From contig UQNW01000041.1 in the NCBI GenBank assembly GCA_900542495.1, positions 1 through 19,206 of the forward strand: a stretch of 19,206 bases of DNA, in the 5' to 3' direction. This DNA comes from an uncultured Roseburia sp. (GTDB taxonomy: Bacteria; Bacillota; Clostridia; Lachnospirales; Lachnospiraceae). Shown one piece after another: positions 6,192-14,892 of this stretch. Made by a program: the position numbers and the translations under genes. Under the pieces are notes generated by a model. It searched no databases. It was not told where the DNA came from and saw nothing but the letters and a program-made list of their open reading frames with translations. Within the stretch, counting starts at the first letter, position 1. Every line of letters starts with the position of its first letter.

Positions 6192-8209
6192 AGGCTCATT
6201 TCCCCCCTTTTCTTTTTCGGTATTGGTTTCATCTGTATATTCAGCTCCTTCTCGTTTTTTTCTTTGCTTATATTTTTTTCGTTATCCACTTTCTTATTGG
6301 ATTCCAGAGGATTTTCAACATTTGAATGTCTTTCTTCCAAGTACTTTTCCACACGACTGATTGCATTTTGCACATAAGAATTTTCTCTAAATCCAGGAAT
6401 CGAATTCAAAAATTCTTTCTGTATTTTTCCTTCAATCATCAGACTCTGCATTCCTTCATAATCACTTCCGTCTTTCAGATCAAAGCCAACACATTTCAGT
6501 CCATGCATACGTTCTGATGGGATTTTCTCATAAGCTTCCAAGGCTTCTGGTAATGTCAGGTCATAATGTACTTCACCCATTACAGGAAATTCAGCACATT
6601 CAGCCGCATAAAAGCTGATACATGTAAGATCATTTTCATAATCCACATTTTCTATTTCTGGGACAATATCGAGTATTTTTTCTCTTTGTGCTGCAAACTC
6701 TGGAAGTTCTGCAAATCCAAATCGATCCACGTAATATGCCTGCATATCCCCACCACGGTTTGTAATGATAACATCACTGACCGACATAGAATGTGCTTTA
6801 TAATCTGCTGGTGGATTATCGTTGAATACGGCATACAAATCATCCATCTTTTCATTTTCATGTAATCTGCCAGAATAGACACATTTATAATTTGCTGCAT
6901 CGATTGTAATGCCATCTTCTTTGACCATTGCCATATTCATAAATAAATGTTGTTTTCCCGGTGTGCCTTCATCCACATGGTAAATCGCATAGCGGTCACC
7001 ATTACCTCTGAACATTTCTTCCTCTAGGGTATAATCAAACTTAAATGGATACAAAGCCCGATCAACTCTTTCCGAAATATCCGTTCCTTCTGCAATCGTA
7101 TCTTCCAGCCAATCTTTGATATCTCCCCATGATTCAAACTGCAAATACCCGGCAATTTCATGTGTCCCATCCGGTGCCAGTACAATATGTCCCGGTTCGC
7201 TTTCCCGATAATCATAGCGGTATCCGGCTGCTTCCAGTGCATCTACCAGAATGCCGTATTTTTCATGTAATTCTGTTTTCTGTTTTTCTTCAAGAATGAT
7301 TTCCAGTTCTTCTGTAAGCTGATCGATCATTTCACCGGCTGTCTTGCGGATCACATCCATAGATGCTTTCATTTCCTTCATTTCCCGGCTGCTGCTCCAC
7401 CCTGCAATATAAGGAAAACTGTAATCCGATGTATCCAAACCAAAGGAAGAACACACACAGTAAGCAACGGATTCTGCTTCAACCTCTTTTGTCAGACGGT
7501 CTTTTTCTACACCCAGGCTTTCCATGATTTCCTTGTCATGCAGTTTAGCATGGACGGTTTCATGAATAGCAGTCTTTAAGGTCTGGCTTTCACTGAGTCC
7601 TTTTTTGATCACGATTTCCTTATCTGCATTGTGATAATATCCATTGGCATTGCCATCGATCTCATCGAATCGTATCGGCACTGGGGATATTTTCTGAATA
7701 GCCTGCATGAAAGAATCAAAATCCTGTACAGCTGCAGTCAGTAATTCCGGTGCCAGTGTCTGGATTGGTTCCCCGGATGTCTGAGCAATATCAAAGACGG
7801 TAACTGCTTTAAAATGCGGAACTGTAACTTCCACCTGTTCAGTCTTAGGTTTTCCATCGGTTCCCATGATTGGTCTCTGATTTTCATCCAGAACCTCTTT
7901 TTCCTTCATTTTCTTATATGGTGCCGGTGCAATGATTGTAATTCCTTTTTCGCCTTTCATGACCTGTCTACCCATGGACTGCCAGTTTTTGTAACTGGTA
8001 ACAAGTGTGGCATCCGGTCGTTGCATGGCAATCAGCATTGTATTATTAAAAGAATAATTGTGAAACTTTGCCATGGTTTTAAGAAATTCCTGATAGCGGT
8101 TACTTGTAAAAAGTTCTTCCACACCGGATTCCAGTGACTGCATAATGCTGTCCATATCTTTTCTCTGGACCGGCAGTGGAATAGTAGTAGTTTTATTTTG
8201 TTCTGTCAT
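6188..8209 (-). CDS. ArdC/LtrC-like protein: ssDNA-binding domain, zinc metallopeptidase, YodL domain
   Basis: A 673-residue multi-domain protein. Residues about 20-150 match the ArdC N-terminal (DUF1738-type) domain: SNRYQEFLKTMAKFHNYSFN, N-T-M-L-I, then the W-x-x-x-G-R-x-V-x-K-G-E-K-G-I motif. Then comes a zincin domain with HETVH at 216-220 and a downstream E-A-E-S-V-A-Y helix giving the third ligand. A YodL domain lies at about 406-500 (RYAIYHVDEG to AYYVDRFGF). After it comes another ICE-type domain (LTLPEALEAYEKIPSERMHG, possibly LPD16-like) and a lysine-rich tail. ArdC proteins of conjugative plasmids protect incoming DNA from restriction, and such a role in the recipient is a fair inference. 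The start at 8209 is chosen because AAAGGAG lies inside the longer frame (8224) five bases upstream. A terminator-like hairpin directly precedes this ribosome site. Confidence 0.85.
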   Translation of the reverse strand: MTEQNKTTTIPLPVQRKDMDSIMQSLESGVEELFTSNRYQEFLKTMAKFHNYSFNNTMLIAMQRPDATLVTSYKNWQSMGRQVMKGEKGITIIAPAPYKKMKEKEVLDENQRPIMGTDGKPKTEQVEVTVPHFKAVTVFDIAQTSGEPIQTLAPELLTAAVQDFDSFMQAIQKISPVPIRFDEIDGNANGYYHNADKEIVIKKGLSESQTLKTAIHETVHAKLHDKEIMESLGVEKDRLTKEVEAESVAYCVCSSFGLDTSDYSFPYIAGWSSSREMKEMKASMDVIRKTAGEMIDQLTEELEIILEEKQKTELHEKYGILVDALEAAGYRYDYRESEPGHIVLAPDGTHEIAGYLQFESWGDIKDWLEDTIAEGTDISERVDRALYPFKFDYTLEEEMFRGNGDRYAIYHVDEGTPGKQHLFMNMAMVKEDGITIDAANYKCVYSGRLHENEKMDDLYAVFNDNPPADYKAHSMSVSDVIITNRGGDMQAYYVDRFGFAELPEFAAQREKILDIVPEIENVDYENDLTCISFYAAECAEFPVMGEVHYDLTLPEALEAYEKIPSERMHGLKCVGFDLKDGSDYEGMQSLMIEGKIQKEFLNSIPGFRENSYVQNAISRVEKYLEERHSNVENPLESNKKVDNEKNISKEKNEKELNIQMKPIPKKKRGEMSL

Positions 8210-8222
8210 AATACTCCTTTCC

Positions 8223-8264
8223 AAAAACGCCCCACGACATTGTGCTTATGCCGCAGGGCTTTTT
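8223..8264 (-). terminator. hairpin with T run just before the ArdC-like gene (possible attenuator)
   Basis: On the minus strand GCCC (8256-8259) pairs with GGGC (8229-8232). An inner CGGCAT/ATGTCG stem (8248-8253 with 8235-8240, one G-U pair) extends it, and GTTTTT follows. The inner stem pairs well only in minus-strand RNA, so the structure is meant for the operon transcript. The T run abuts the AAAGGAG site (8214-8220) of the next gene. It may reduce downstream expression within the operon. Confidence 0.6.
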
Positions 8265-8291
8265 ATTAGTTGACGAGATGATTATTTTTTA

Positions 8292-9341
8292 TTAGAGTTC
8301 CATATCGTGCTTCTTTGTTTTCGGTTTCTGATCCGGCTGTTCTTTTCCGGCTTTCTCTGTTTTTGCAGCCTGCGCTTCTTTTCCTTTCTGACGTTCTGTG
8401 AATCTGTCGGCTTTTTCAAAGACATGATCCTTTGTGTCAAAGTGATATACATCATTGGTAAGGCGTTCTGCTGGTGCTACCTGAGTCGCATTGACTTCTT
8501 TTACCATATCTCTTAACATTTCTGCATCCACTTGCCCATCATCTGGCAAGACCAGCATTTCATGGATGGATGATGGCAAAATGAAGAAATCATTTCCAAG
8601 AAGTTCCCCCATGTTATCCATGAATTCCGGATAAAAGATCACACCGGCTCCATCAATTCTGTCTGTATTCGTAACAACAAAGAATGTCGGCATCTCGCTT
8701 GATTCCTGCAATGTTTCCTGCAGCATTTCACGTTCATCCGGTGTCAGCATGAGAATATTTTTCTGGTACATTTCATCTATCAATGCACCTATACTTGATA
8801 CCTCCGGAGCCATGACACGCGGTGAACTTTTCATAGCATCTTCATGAAGCTGTTCTGCAGAGATTCCATACTGTTCAAGCAGATCATTCTTGATAAACAT
8901 TGAACTTAATCCATCCTGATCCTTGCCTACTGCCACATGATAGGTGATTGCGAGATCTTCCTTCAGCTGGTGTGGCGCATTTTCGAGGACTTCCTTATTT
9001 GCTTCGGCTGATGATACACGGATAAACAGCTTGTCCTTCACATCTTCATAATTTAAAATGGATTTCAGATCAACCTGTATCGGTGCCTCAATGACTATAT
9101 CTGCAATCTTTCTGCATACAGTTTCCATTGTTACGCCACGCTGTGCTTTATATGCTTCATACAGCTGATTAAGATTGATCGTCGGGGTAAGCATCTCACC
9201 TTCTTTTCTCACCATCAGTCCCGTATAGGCACGGTTCAGTTTCTGACACTCCATCGTTGATACTTCTGCATTCTCATAATCCTTTGGTAAAAAGAGTCTG
9301 ATATTGTCCTTTACTTCATTTACAAATTCATTAAAATTCAT
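8292..9341 (-). CDS. DUF5688 family ICE protein
   Basis: A soluble protein of 349 residues starting MNFNEFVNEVKDNIRLFLPK, preceded by AGGAGG nine bases upstream. The fold looks mixed. The N-terminal third has the NxxxGLMVRKEGEMLTPTINL-type segment, the middle carries EDLAITYHVAVGKDQDGLSS, and a later region reads GAGVIFYPEFMDNMGELLGN followed by FFILPSSIHEMLVLPDDG. I recognise these as DUF5688, a family found in clostridial ICEs between topB and the ArdC/LtrC gene. The last 60 residues are a charged, disordered tail rich in K, E and Q. No catalytic motif is evident and the function is unknown. Confidence 0.8.
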   Translation of the reverse strand: MNFNEFVNEVKDNIRLFLPKDYENAEVSTMECQKLNRAYTGLMVRKEGEMLTPTINLNQLYEAYKAQRGVTMETVCRKIADIVIEAPIQVDLKSILNYEDVKDKLFIRVSSAEANKEVLENAPHQLKEDLAITYHVAVGKDQDGLSSMFIKNDLLEQYGISAEQLHEDAMKSSPRVMAPEVSSIGALIDEMYQKNILMLTPDEREMLQETLQESSEMPTFFVVTNTDRIDGAGVIFYPEFMDNMGELLGNDFFILPSSIHEMLVLPDDGQVDAEMLRDMVKEVNATQVAPAERLTNDVYHFDTKDHVFEKADRFTERQKGKEAQAAKTEKAGKEQPDQKPKTKKHDMEL

Positions 9342-9369
9342 TCTTCGTTTCCTCCTCTAATCTGTTTTC

Positions 9370-11481
9370 TTATTTCTTTTTGCTTTTGTTTTTTTGTTTC
9401 TTTTTTGGAAAGGATAAAGAAAAATTCACCTTTCCGGTTTCATCTGCATCCATATGAAGATTTGCCTCAAAGTACATATTTTTCTTTCTGGAATACAGAT
9501 CTTTTACATGCACACATCCACTTTTCAGAAGTTCTGCAGCCATCTTTTTATCCATGTTTTTTTCCATGCTCTGCAGATAGCGGTTATCTTTCCAGAGAGC
9601 AAAGTGACAATCATGGTTGCTACAATAGAAGTTGGTTTTGCTTTCATATACCAGGCTTCCACATACCGGACATGTTCCAATGCTTTCTCTGGTCTGAAAT
9701 CTTCTTGTTTCTTCTTCGGAAATCGCATCGCATCCATTCAGCATCATGGTCAGCATGTTTTTGATCCCGGTCATAAACTGTTCCGGTGCAATCTCTCCAT
9801 GCTCCATCAAAAGCAGCTGATTTTCCCATTCTGCAGTCATACTTGCAGATTTCAGAAAGTCTGGCAGGATCTCCACAAGGACTTTTCCATCATCTGTTGG
9901 AATAATCTGTTTTCCTTTTCGGGTAGCATATTGGGAATAGATCAGTTTCTCGATGATACCGGCTCTTGTTGCCGGAGTTCCTAATCCTTTCTTTTCTGTG
10001 TCTTCATCGAATTCCTTATTTCCAGCAGTTTCCATTGCCGCAAGGAGAGTATCTTCGCTGTATGGTTTCGGTGGAGATGTAAAATGCTCTGTCTTTTCTG
10101 CATCCACAGCATAGAAAGTCTGTCCCTGGGTTACTTTCGGCATCCTCTCTTTCATTTCCTGATCCGGATCTACGATTGCCATGCGATCCTTATTTTTGAA
10201 GCAGTTTTCAAAGAGTTTCCATCCATCCTGCAGGACAATCTTTCCTTTTGCTTTGAAGATTTCTTCCTGGCATTCCACTTCAATCTCTGTCTCCTGGTAA
10301 ATGTGATCCTTACTCATTGCCATGACCGTATGGACTGCAATCAGGAAAAGAATCTTTTCTTCCCAGGATTTCAATTCATCCAGATGGCAGGATGCAAGTT
10401 CCATCGTTGGAATGATTGCATGGTGATCTGTCACCTTGCTGTTATTCATGACTTTCTTCACATCTGGCTGCTCCGGCTGATCAAACGGACCTGTCAGTTG
10501 ATATTTCTCATAAATCTGACGAACCACATTTCTTGCGGTCTGCTCCATATCTTCGGTCAGATACTGGCTGTCCGTTCTTGGATAAGTGATCAGTTTCTTT
10601 TCATACAGGCTCTGAGCGGTATCCAGTGTCTGTTTGGCTGTCATTCCGTAGATACGGTTTGCTTCTCTCTGCAGTGTGGTCAGATCATAAAGCTTTGGTG
10701 CTTTTACTTTCTTTTCCGTTTCTTTTACTGCTGTGACAATAGCTTCACTTCCCTGGCATCTACTTCTTAACTGTTCCGCCTCATCCGGATCAAAGATTTT
10801 TGGCTTTACAGCCGGAATTCCATCACAATCGAGTTCCACATTGAAATACTTTTCTTTCTGGAAATTGCTGATCTGTCCGGCACGTTCCACCAACATGGCA
10901 AGTGTCGGTGTCTGAACCCTTCCAACGGTCAGCTTTTTGAAGTACTTTGTGGTGTAAGCTCTGGTTGCATTCATTCCTACCAGCCAGTCAGCCTGAGAAC
11001 GGCATACAGCAGCTTCGGCCAGATGTCGGTATTCCTCTGCGGATCTCAGATGCTGCATTCCATCAAGGATTGCTGAATCTTCCAGAGAACTGATCCATAA
11101 TCGTTTCACCGGCTTTTTACTTCCGGATAAGTCATAGACATGTTTGAAGATTAATTCTCCTTCACGTCCGGCATCACAGGCATTTACGACGTATTCAATT
11201 TCCGGACTGTTGAGCAGTCTTTTTAAGATATAGAACTGATCTTTCTTATCTTCTGAGACTGTAACTTTCCAGTCTTTCGGGATGATCGGGAGATCTTCAT
11301 ATCTCCACTGGTTAAATTTCTCATCGTAAGCATCCGGTGAAACATATTCGGCCAGATGTCCGAAGCACCAGCTGACCATACAGTCGGTTCCTCGTAAATA
11401 TCCGTCTTCTCGTTCCTGTGCTCCAATCACTTCTGCGATTGCTCTTGATACACTTGGTTTTTCTGCAATTACTAAATACAT
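9370..11481 (-). CDS. topB: DNA topoisomerase III (type IA)
   Basis: Type IA topoisomerase of 703 residues, which cuts and rejoins single strands, here presumably to relieve or decatenate DNA during transfer or element replication. The TOPRIM domain is at the N-terminus: VIAEKPSVSRAIAEVIGA with Glu7, then DAGREGE at 103-109. The cap and gate follow, with GRVQTPTLAMLVERA (187-201), QREANRIYGMTAKQTLDTAQ (271-290) and the active-site tyrosine in KLITYPRTDS (Tyr300). The C-terminal part has a single zinc-finger-like cluster (CPVCGSLVYESKTNFYCSNH, then DCHF). The tail is strongly basic (KKKQKNKSKKK). AAGGAGG lies upstream of the ATG. It is an accessory topB of the ICE type, not the housekeeping topA. 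Confidence 0.96.
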   Translation of the reverse strand: MYLVIAEKPSVSRAIAEVIGAQEREDGYLRGTDCMVSWCFGHLAEYVSPDAYDEKFNQWRYEDLPIIPKDWKVTVSEDKKDQFYILKRLLNSPEIEYVVNACDAGREGELIFKHVYDLSGSKKPVKRLWISSLEDSAILDGMQHLRSAEEYRHLAEAAVCRSQADWLVGMNATRAYTTKYFKKLTVGRVQTPTLAMLVERAGQISNFQKEKYFNVELDCDGIPAVKPKIFDPDEAEQLRSRCQGSEAIVTAVKETEKKVKAPKLYDLTTLQREANRIYGMTAKQTLDTAQSLYEKKLITYPRTDSQYLTEDMEQTARNVVRQIYEKYQLTGPFDQPEQPDVKKVMNNSKVTDHHAIIPTMELASCHLDELKSWEEKILFLIAVHTVMAMSKDHIYQETEIEVECQEEIFKAKGKIVLQDGWKLFENCFKNKDRMAIVDPDQEMKERMPKVTQGQTFYAVDAEKTEHFTSPPKPYSEDTLLAAMETAGNKEFDEDTEKKGLGTPATRAGIIEKLIYSQYATRKGKQIIPTDDGKVLVEILPDFLKSASMTAEWENQLLLMEHGEIAPEQFMTGIKNMLTMMLNGCDAISEEETRRFQTRESIGTCPVCGSLVYESKTNFYCSNHDCHFALWKDNRYLQSMEKNMDKKMAAELLKSGCVHVKDLYSRKKNMYFEANLHMDADETGKVNFSLSFPKKKQKNKSKKK

Positions 11482-11509
11482 GATGTATTACCTCCTTCAT
11501 ATAACGAAA

Positions 11510-11539
11510 CGGAGAGAGCATGTTTTACAGCCCCCTCCG
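11510..11539 (-). other. intra-operon hairpin between DUF4366 and topB genes
   Basis: CGGAGGGGGC (11530-11539, minus) pairs with GCTCTCTCCG (11510-11519), allowing two G-U pairs, around a ten-base loop. Only a short T stretch (TTTCGTT) follows, so termination would be weak. It lies just before the topB ribosome site and may serve in mRNA processing or stability. Confidence 0.45.
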
Positions 11540-11553
11540 CTAAAAAAGTTTAT

Positions 11554-12288
11554 TTATTTTTCATTTTCTTCAAAATCTTCGTCTTCAGACTCTTCCTCAT
11601 CCGGAACTTCTTCCAGTCCACCTGTTTCCAAACCTTCCGGCTGATCATCCTCATCTTCCTCTTTTTTAGGTTTATAGATCTTGAAGTAGTAGTAAGCTGC
11701 CACACCGCCGAGAGCCAAAATCAGGATTGTTGCCATTGCACCCATATTGGTTTTTGCAGATGCTGTTTTCTCCGGATCAATGGTAGCTTCCTTGTCTACA
11801 TCCTCATTATTTGTTTCATCCAACACTACCTTTGATGTGTCCGGCTGTGGTGTTACGACAGTAGCAGTGCTGTCTTTATCCAGAAACTCAGACAGATCAT
11901 TTTCATCAATCTGTGATAACATATAGACATTCTGGGATGTTGCACTGCGGTCAATCACGATATAAAAAGTGTTATTATTCTTCGTAGTAACCGTAAGAAA
12001 CTCCTTTGTGGAATCATCGGTAATGTCATCCTTGACTTCGCCATTTCCTGGTGTCGTAAAGGCAGTTCCCTTGTCTGTTCCATCTTCCGGCAGCACCTCA
12101 CTTGTACTTGCCGCCTCATCCTTTTTCTCTTCTTTGTCTGTTGACTGCTCTGTCTGAGTTGTCTCTACTTTGGATGCCTCTGCTGATTCATCCACATAGG
12201 CAAATGCTGTGGTTGATGCTGTAAAAAGCATCATGACTCCCAACAGCAGTCCTGCCATTTTCTTATTCATTTTCTTCCATTTCACCAT
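11554..12288 (-). CDS. DUF4366 surface protein
   Basis: An envelope protein of 244 residues. It has a signal peptide (KKMNKKMAGLLLGVMMLFTA, with cleavage likely after AFA at residue 30). A T/E/D-rich linker follows, then a conserved beta segment (EFLTVTTKNNNTFYIVIDRS to NVYMLSQIDENDL), a transmembrane helix (about 182-203) and a highly acidic cytoplasmic tail. That architecture is DUF4366, which in these ICEs always follows DUF4315. I chose ATG at 12288 because GGAGG lies nine bases upstream; the longer frame from 12324 lacks a site. It overlaps the DUF4315 gene by 26 bases. It is probably a wall- or membrane-located accessory of the mating channel. Role unproven. Confidence 0.82.
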   Translation of the reverse strand: MVKWKKMNKKMAGLLLGVMMLFTASTTAFAYVDESAEASKVETTQTEQSTDKEEKKDEAASTSEVLPEDGTDKGTAFTTPGNGEVKDDITDDSTKEFLTVTTKNNNTFYIVIDRSATSQNVYMLSQIDENDLSEFLDKDSTATVVTPQPDTSKVVLDETNNEDVDKEATIDPEKTASAKTNMGAMATILILALGGVAAYYYFKIYKPKKEEDEDDQPEGLETGGLEEVPDEEESEDEDFEENEK

Positions 12289-12571
12289 TCTGATTTTCCT
12301 CCTTATTTTTTTCTGTGAATACAAAGGAGCCTGAACCTTCTTCGTCAGACTCCCTGCTTACCTGAAATTTAACTGTTCCACTCTGGATACCATCCAAAAG
12401 ATCATATAACTGATCCTTATCCATCTTCATACCACGGATACACCTGATCATCTCATTGTCCTCTTCCTGCTTTAATGCAGCCTGGACACCTCTGAGATAT
12501 TGCTGCAGATCCGCAATCTTTTTCTCTGTCTTAGCAATCTCATCCAGATATTTCTTAATCTTTTTATTCAA
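12263..12571 (-). CDS. DUF4315 family protein
   Basis: A 102-residue coiled-coil protein. The first 60 residues (NKKIKKYLDEIAKTEKKIAD, L-Q-x-Y-L, then ALKQEEDNEMIRCIRGMKMD) form one long helix followed by the QLYDLLDGIQSG motif. The acidic C-terminus is poorly ordered. This is the DUF4315 pattern, a small transfer-operon protein with no known biochemical role. Its end overlaps the DUF4366 gene and it lies 27 bases after the wall-hydrolase gene. Confidence 0.82.
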   Translation of the reverse strand: MNKKIKKYLDEIAKTEKKIADLQQYLRGVQAALKQEEDNEMIRCIRGMKMDKDQLYDLLDGIQSGTVKFQVSRESDEEGSGSFVFTEKNKEENQNGEMEENE

Positions 12572-12597
12572 ACTTTCACCTCCCTTCGTTCACCCAT

Positions 12598-14886
12598 TTA
12601 TGGCAGTCTTCCAAAGCACATGAAGTGTTGCTGCCAGTAGGATGTGCTGATACTTGAGTAATGGATCGGATCTCCGCAATGAATCATCATATCGTTACCG
12701 ACATAGATACCCACATGGCTTGCACCGGATGTGTTATACGTTCCCTGGAAGAAGATCAGATCTCCTGGTTTTGCTTCTTGCGGTGATACATAAGTACATA
12801 CGCCTCTTAATCCATCCGCGGTCAATCGTCCATAGTTCCAGCCATTACCACAGTGGTTAATGACATAAGATACGAAACCTGAGCAGTCAAATCCGGACGG
12901 AGAGTAGCCACCCCATACATAAGGTACTCCCAGATATTTTTCTGCTTCTCGAATCATCCGGGCGAATTCTTCATCCTGCAGTGCTTCCGGTGGAATCTCA
13001 TAACTCATTCCATTACCGCCTGATCCACTGGTCACATTTTTTACATCCCACAGATAATTTCTGTTTCCATAGGTCGTATTTAATGCATTGTAAATAATCA
13101 GCTGCTCGGCATTCAGATTGGCTCTTGCCACAGCATCAAAGCTTCCATTTGTCAGTGTCACATATAGAATCTTCTTAGTGCTTGTACTGGTAACCGTTAC
13201 TTCCTGACTACCATTGTCATCTGCGATATAGGCTTCCCAGGTCTGGTGTCCATGAGCAGAAGCGGCAGCATGGTTATCATAGTAAACGTCAAACTGCACA
13301 CCATATCGTGCAAAGGCTCCGGTATCCTCAACCGTGTATTCCACACCATTCATTACTACCTTAGTGCCGATCGGCACAAATGGATTGGATGCATCTACAG
13401 CAATGGTATGGTTTGCAGTAGGATATGCCCCACTGGCAGTTGGACCTCCGGACCATACACCACAACAGATTCGACAATTACAATATCCACTGGTCACTAC
13501 CTGTCCCAATGATTCTCCGACTCTAACATTTCTGGTTTCTGTCACCGTTTCTGTTCGACCTTCCGTATTCAGATGATATTGTGCTTCAAAAAGAGCTTGC
13601 AGTTCATTTTCAACATCTGAGTACGTCCAGTCCCCATATTTTGCAGTAAGATACGAGATAAGATGGTATGGATTATGACCAATTTCAGCAATGTTGTACT
13701 GATACTCGTCATAATTCGGATGTCTTCGTTCCATCTCATTGATCTGCTGATTCAAGGCACTTTCCAAAGCAGCATATCTGTTTTCGGCAGCATAGATATC
13801 CTCGTCTGAACTTGGATACGTTGTAATACCGATCACAGATCCAGCTCCCTCGATAGAAGCACTGCAGCTCCCCAGAGATACTGAAATGACTAGAAAAAGA
13901 AGCGCAAAAATACCGATGCCTGCGAACATGGCACGATTACGTTTTATGATCTCTTTCAAGGCGATCTTTGCTTTTACCGTCATGTTCTCGACACCGGCAA
14001 TGGTTGTTGCTCCACCCAGACTGCCAGCGGATTTTCCGGCTCTGGCTGCCCGGTATGCATCCTTATATCGTTTTTTCTGAAAGAAGCGGTTATAGAAATG
14101 TCTCTTTTGTTCGGCTTTCTTTACCGATTCTGCATGTTTGACTCCTTCCATACTTTCTGCAGAACCAAATTTCAGTTTCTTTTCTACAGTAGCCTCACGA
14201 TAACCTTTGCGATGGGTTTTCACATCCGTTCGTTTGCTCCGGATCTGAGCATGACGTAGGCCACGTAACGCAGCTTCTGTTTCACGCTCTGCAAGTCTGG
14301 CACTTTCCACACCTGCATTTTCATCTGTTTCTTCCTCTTCGGAAGTGACTGCTTTCATGCCAGATATAACAGCTTGTGTGGCAATGTACTTCCCGGCTGT
14401 CCCTCCCGGTTTCATGCCAGCACCTTTCACCATCTGATTTCCTTCATCATCAAAGGATAATCTTCCGGCTTTTGCCTGTTCTTTGGTCATCTGTTTTTGC
14501 AGCTGCTTCTTCCGAATGGATTTCTTTTGACTGTTCAGATTGTTATCATCATCCGGGATTTTTTCATGACGATGCAGTTTCTTTTGATATCCGGATACTT
14601 TTTCTTCTGGTGTAACTTCAACTGTATCCTCAACAGCTTCCTGCCGGACAGAAGATTTCCGGATCTTTTCCATCTGCAGTCGTTTTCCTTTTCCTGATTT
14701 TGAATCTTCATTCTCAGCCTTTTTCCGTTCCCGTTCAGGAACAAATTCTTCCTTATTTTCCGGTCGTCCTCGACTCCTGTGACTGATATCTTTTACACTA
14801 CCATCACGAAGATTTTCTTCTGTCAGACCATCCCTGGTCATCTTTGCGACCTTTTTATCTTTGCCTTTAAATTCTTTTCCAGCTAT
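12598..14886 (-). CDS. cell-wall hydrolase with 3D and NlpC/P60 domains (CD1108-like), probable ATA start
   Basis: A wall-degrading protein of 762 residues that would open peptidoglycan for the mating channel. Numbering is from ATG at 14841; add 15 for the ATA start. Residues 1-300 are a basic, largely disordered cytoplasmic part; 306-323 are a membrane helix; 350-425 a helical stalk. Residues 450-530 form a 3D (MltA-like) domain with Asp483, Asp506 (DTG) and Asp518 (DVY). Residues 625-745 form NlpC/P60, with catalytic Cys653 in DCSGF, His709 in SHVGIYVG and His721. An in-frame TGA precedes CCT-ATA, and AGGAGG (14896-14901) is nine bases before ATA at 14886, giving (M)AGKEFKGKDKKVAKMTRDG. The ATG at 14841 has only a weak site (AAGG). 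Enzyme type is secure, start less so. Confidence 0.88.
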   Translation of the reverse strand: MAGKEFKGKDKKVAKMTRDGLTEENLRDGSVKDISHRSRGRPENKEEFVPERERKKAENEDSKSGKGKRLQMEKIRKSSVRQEAVEDTVEVTPEEKVSGYQKKLHRHEKIPDDDNNLNSQKKSIRKKQLQKQMTKEQAKAGRLSFDDEGNQMVKGAGMKPGGTAGKYIATQAVISGMKAVTSEEEETDENAGVESARLAERETEAALRGLRHAQIRSKRTDVKTHRKGYREATVEKKLKFGSAESMEGVKHAESVKKAEQKRHFYNRFFQKKRYKDAYRAARAGKSAGSLGGATTIAGVENMTVKAKIALKEIIKRNRAMFAGIGIFALLFLVISVSLGSCSASIEGAGSVIGITTYPSSDEDIYAAENRYAALESALNQQINEMERRHPNYDEYQYNIAEIGHNPYHLISYLTAKYGDWTYSDVENELQALFEAQYHLNTEGRTETVTETRNVRVGESLGQVVTSGYCNCRICCGVWSGGPTASGAYPTANHTIAVDASNPFVPIGTKVVMNGVEYTVEDTGAFARYGVQFDVYYDNHAAASAHGHQTWEAYIADDNGSQEVTVTSTSTKKILYVTLTNGSFDAVARANLNAEQLIIYNALNTTYGNRNYLWDVKNVTSGSGGNGMSYEIPPEALQDEEFARMIREAEKYLGVPYVWGGYSPSGFDCSGFVSYVINHCGNGWNYGRLTADGLRGVCTYVSPQEAKPGDLIFFQGTYNTSGASHVGIYVGNDMMIHCGDPIHYSSISTSYWQQHFMCFGRLP

Positions 14887-14892
14887 AGGTCA

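Noticed and set aside
10084..10770. Open frame of 228 codons on the plus strand, antisense to topB
   Set aside because: It lies entirely inside the well-supported topoisomerase gene, has no ribosome site, and its translation is rich in Cys, His and Phe, as expected for the reverse of a coding strand.
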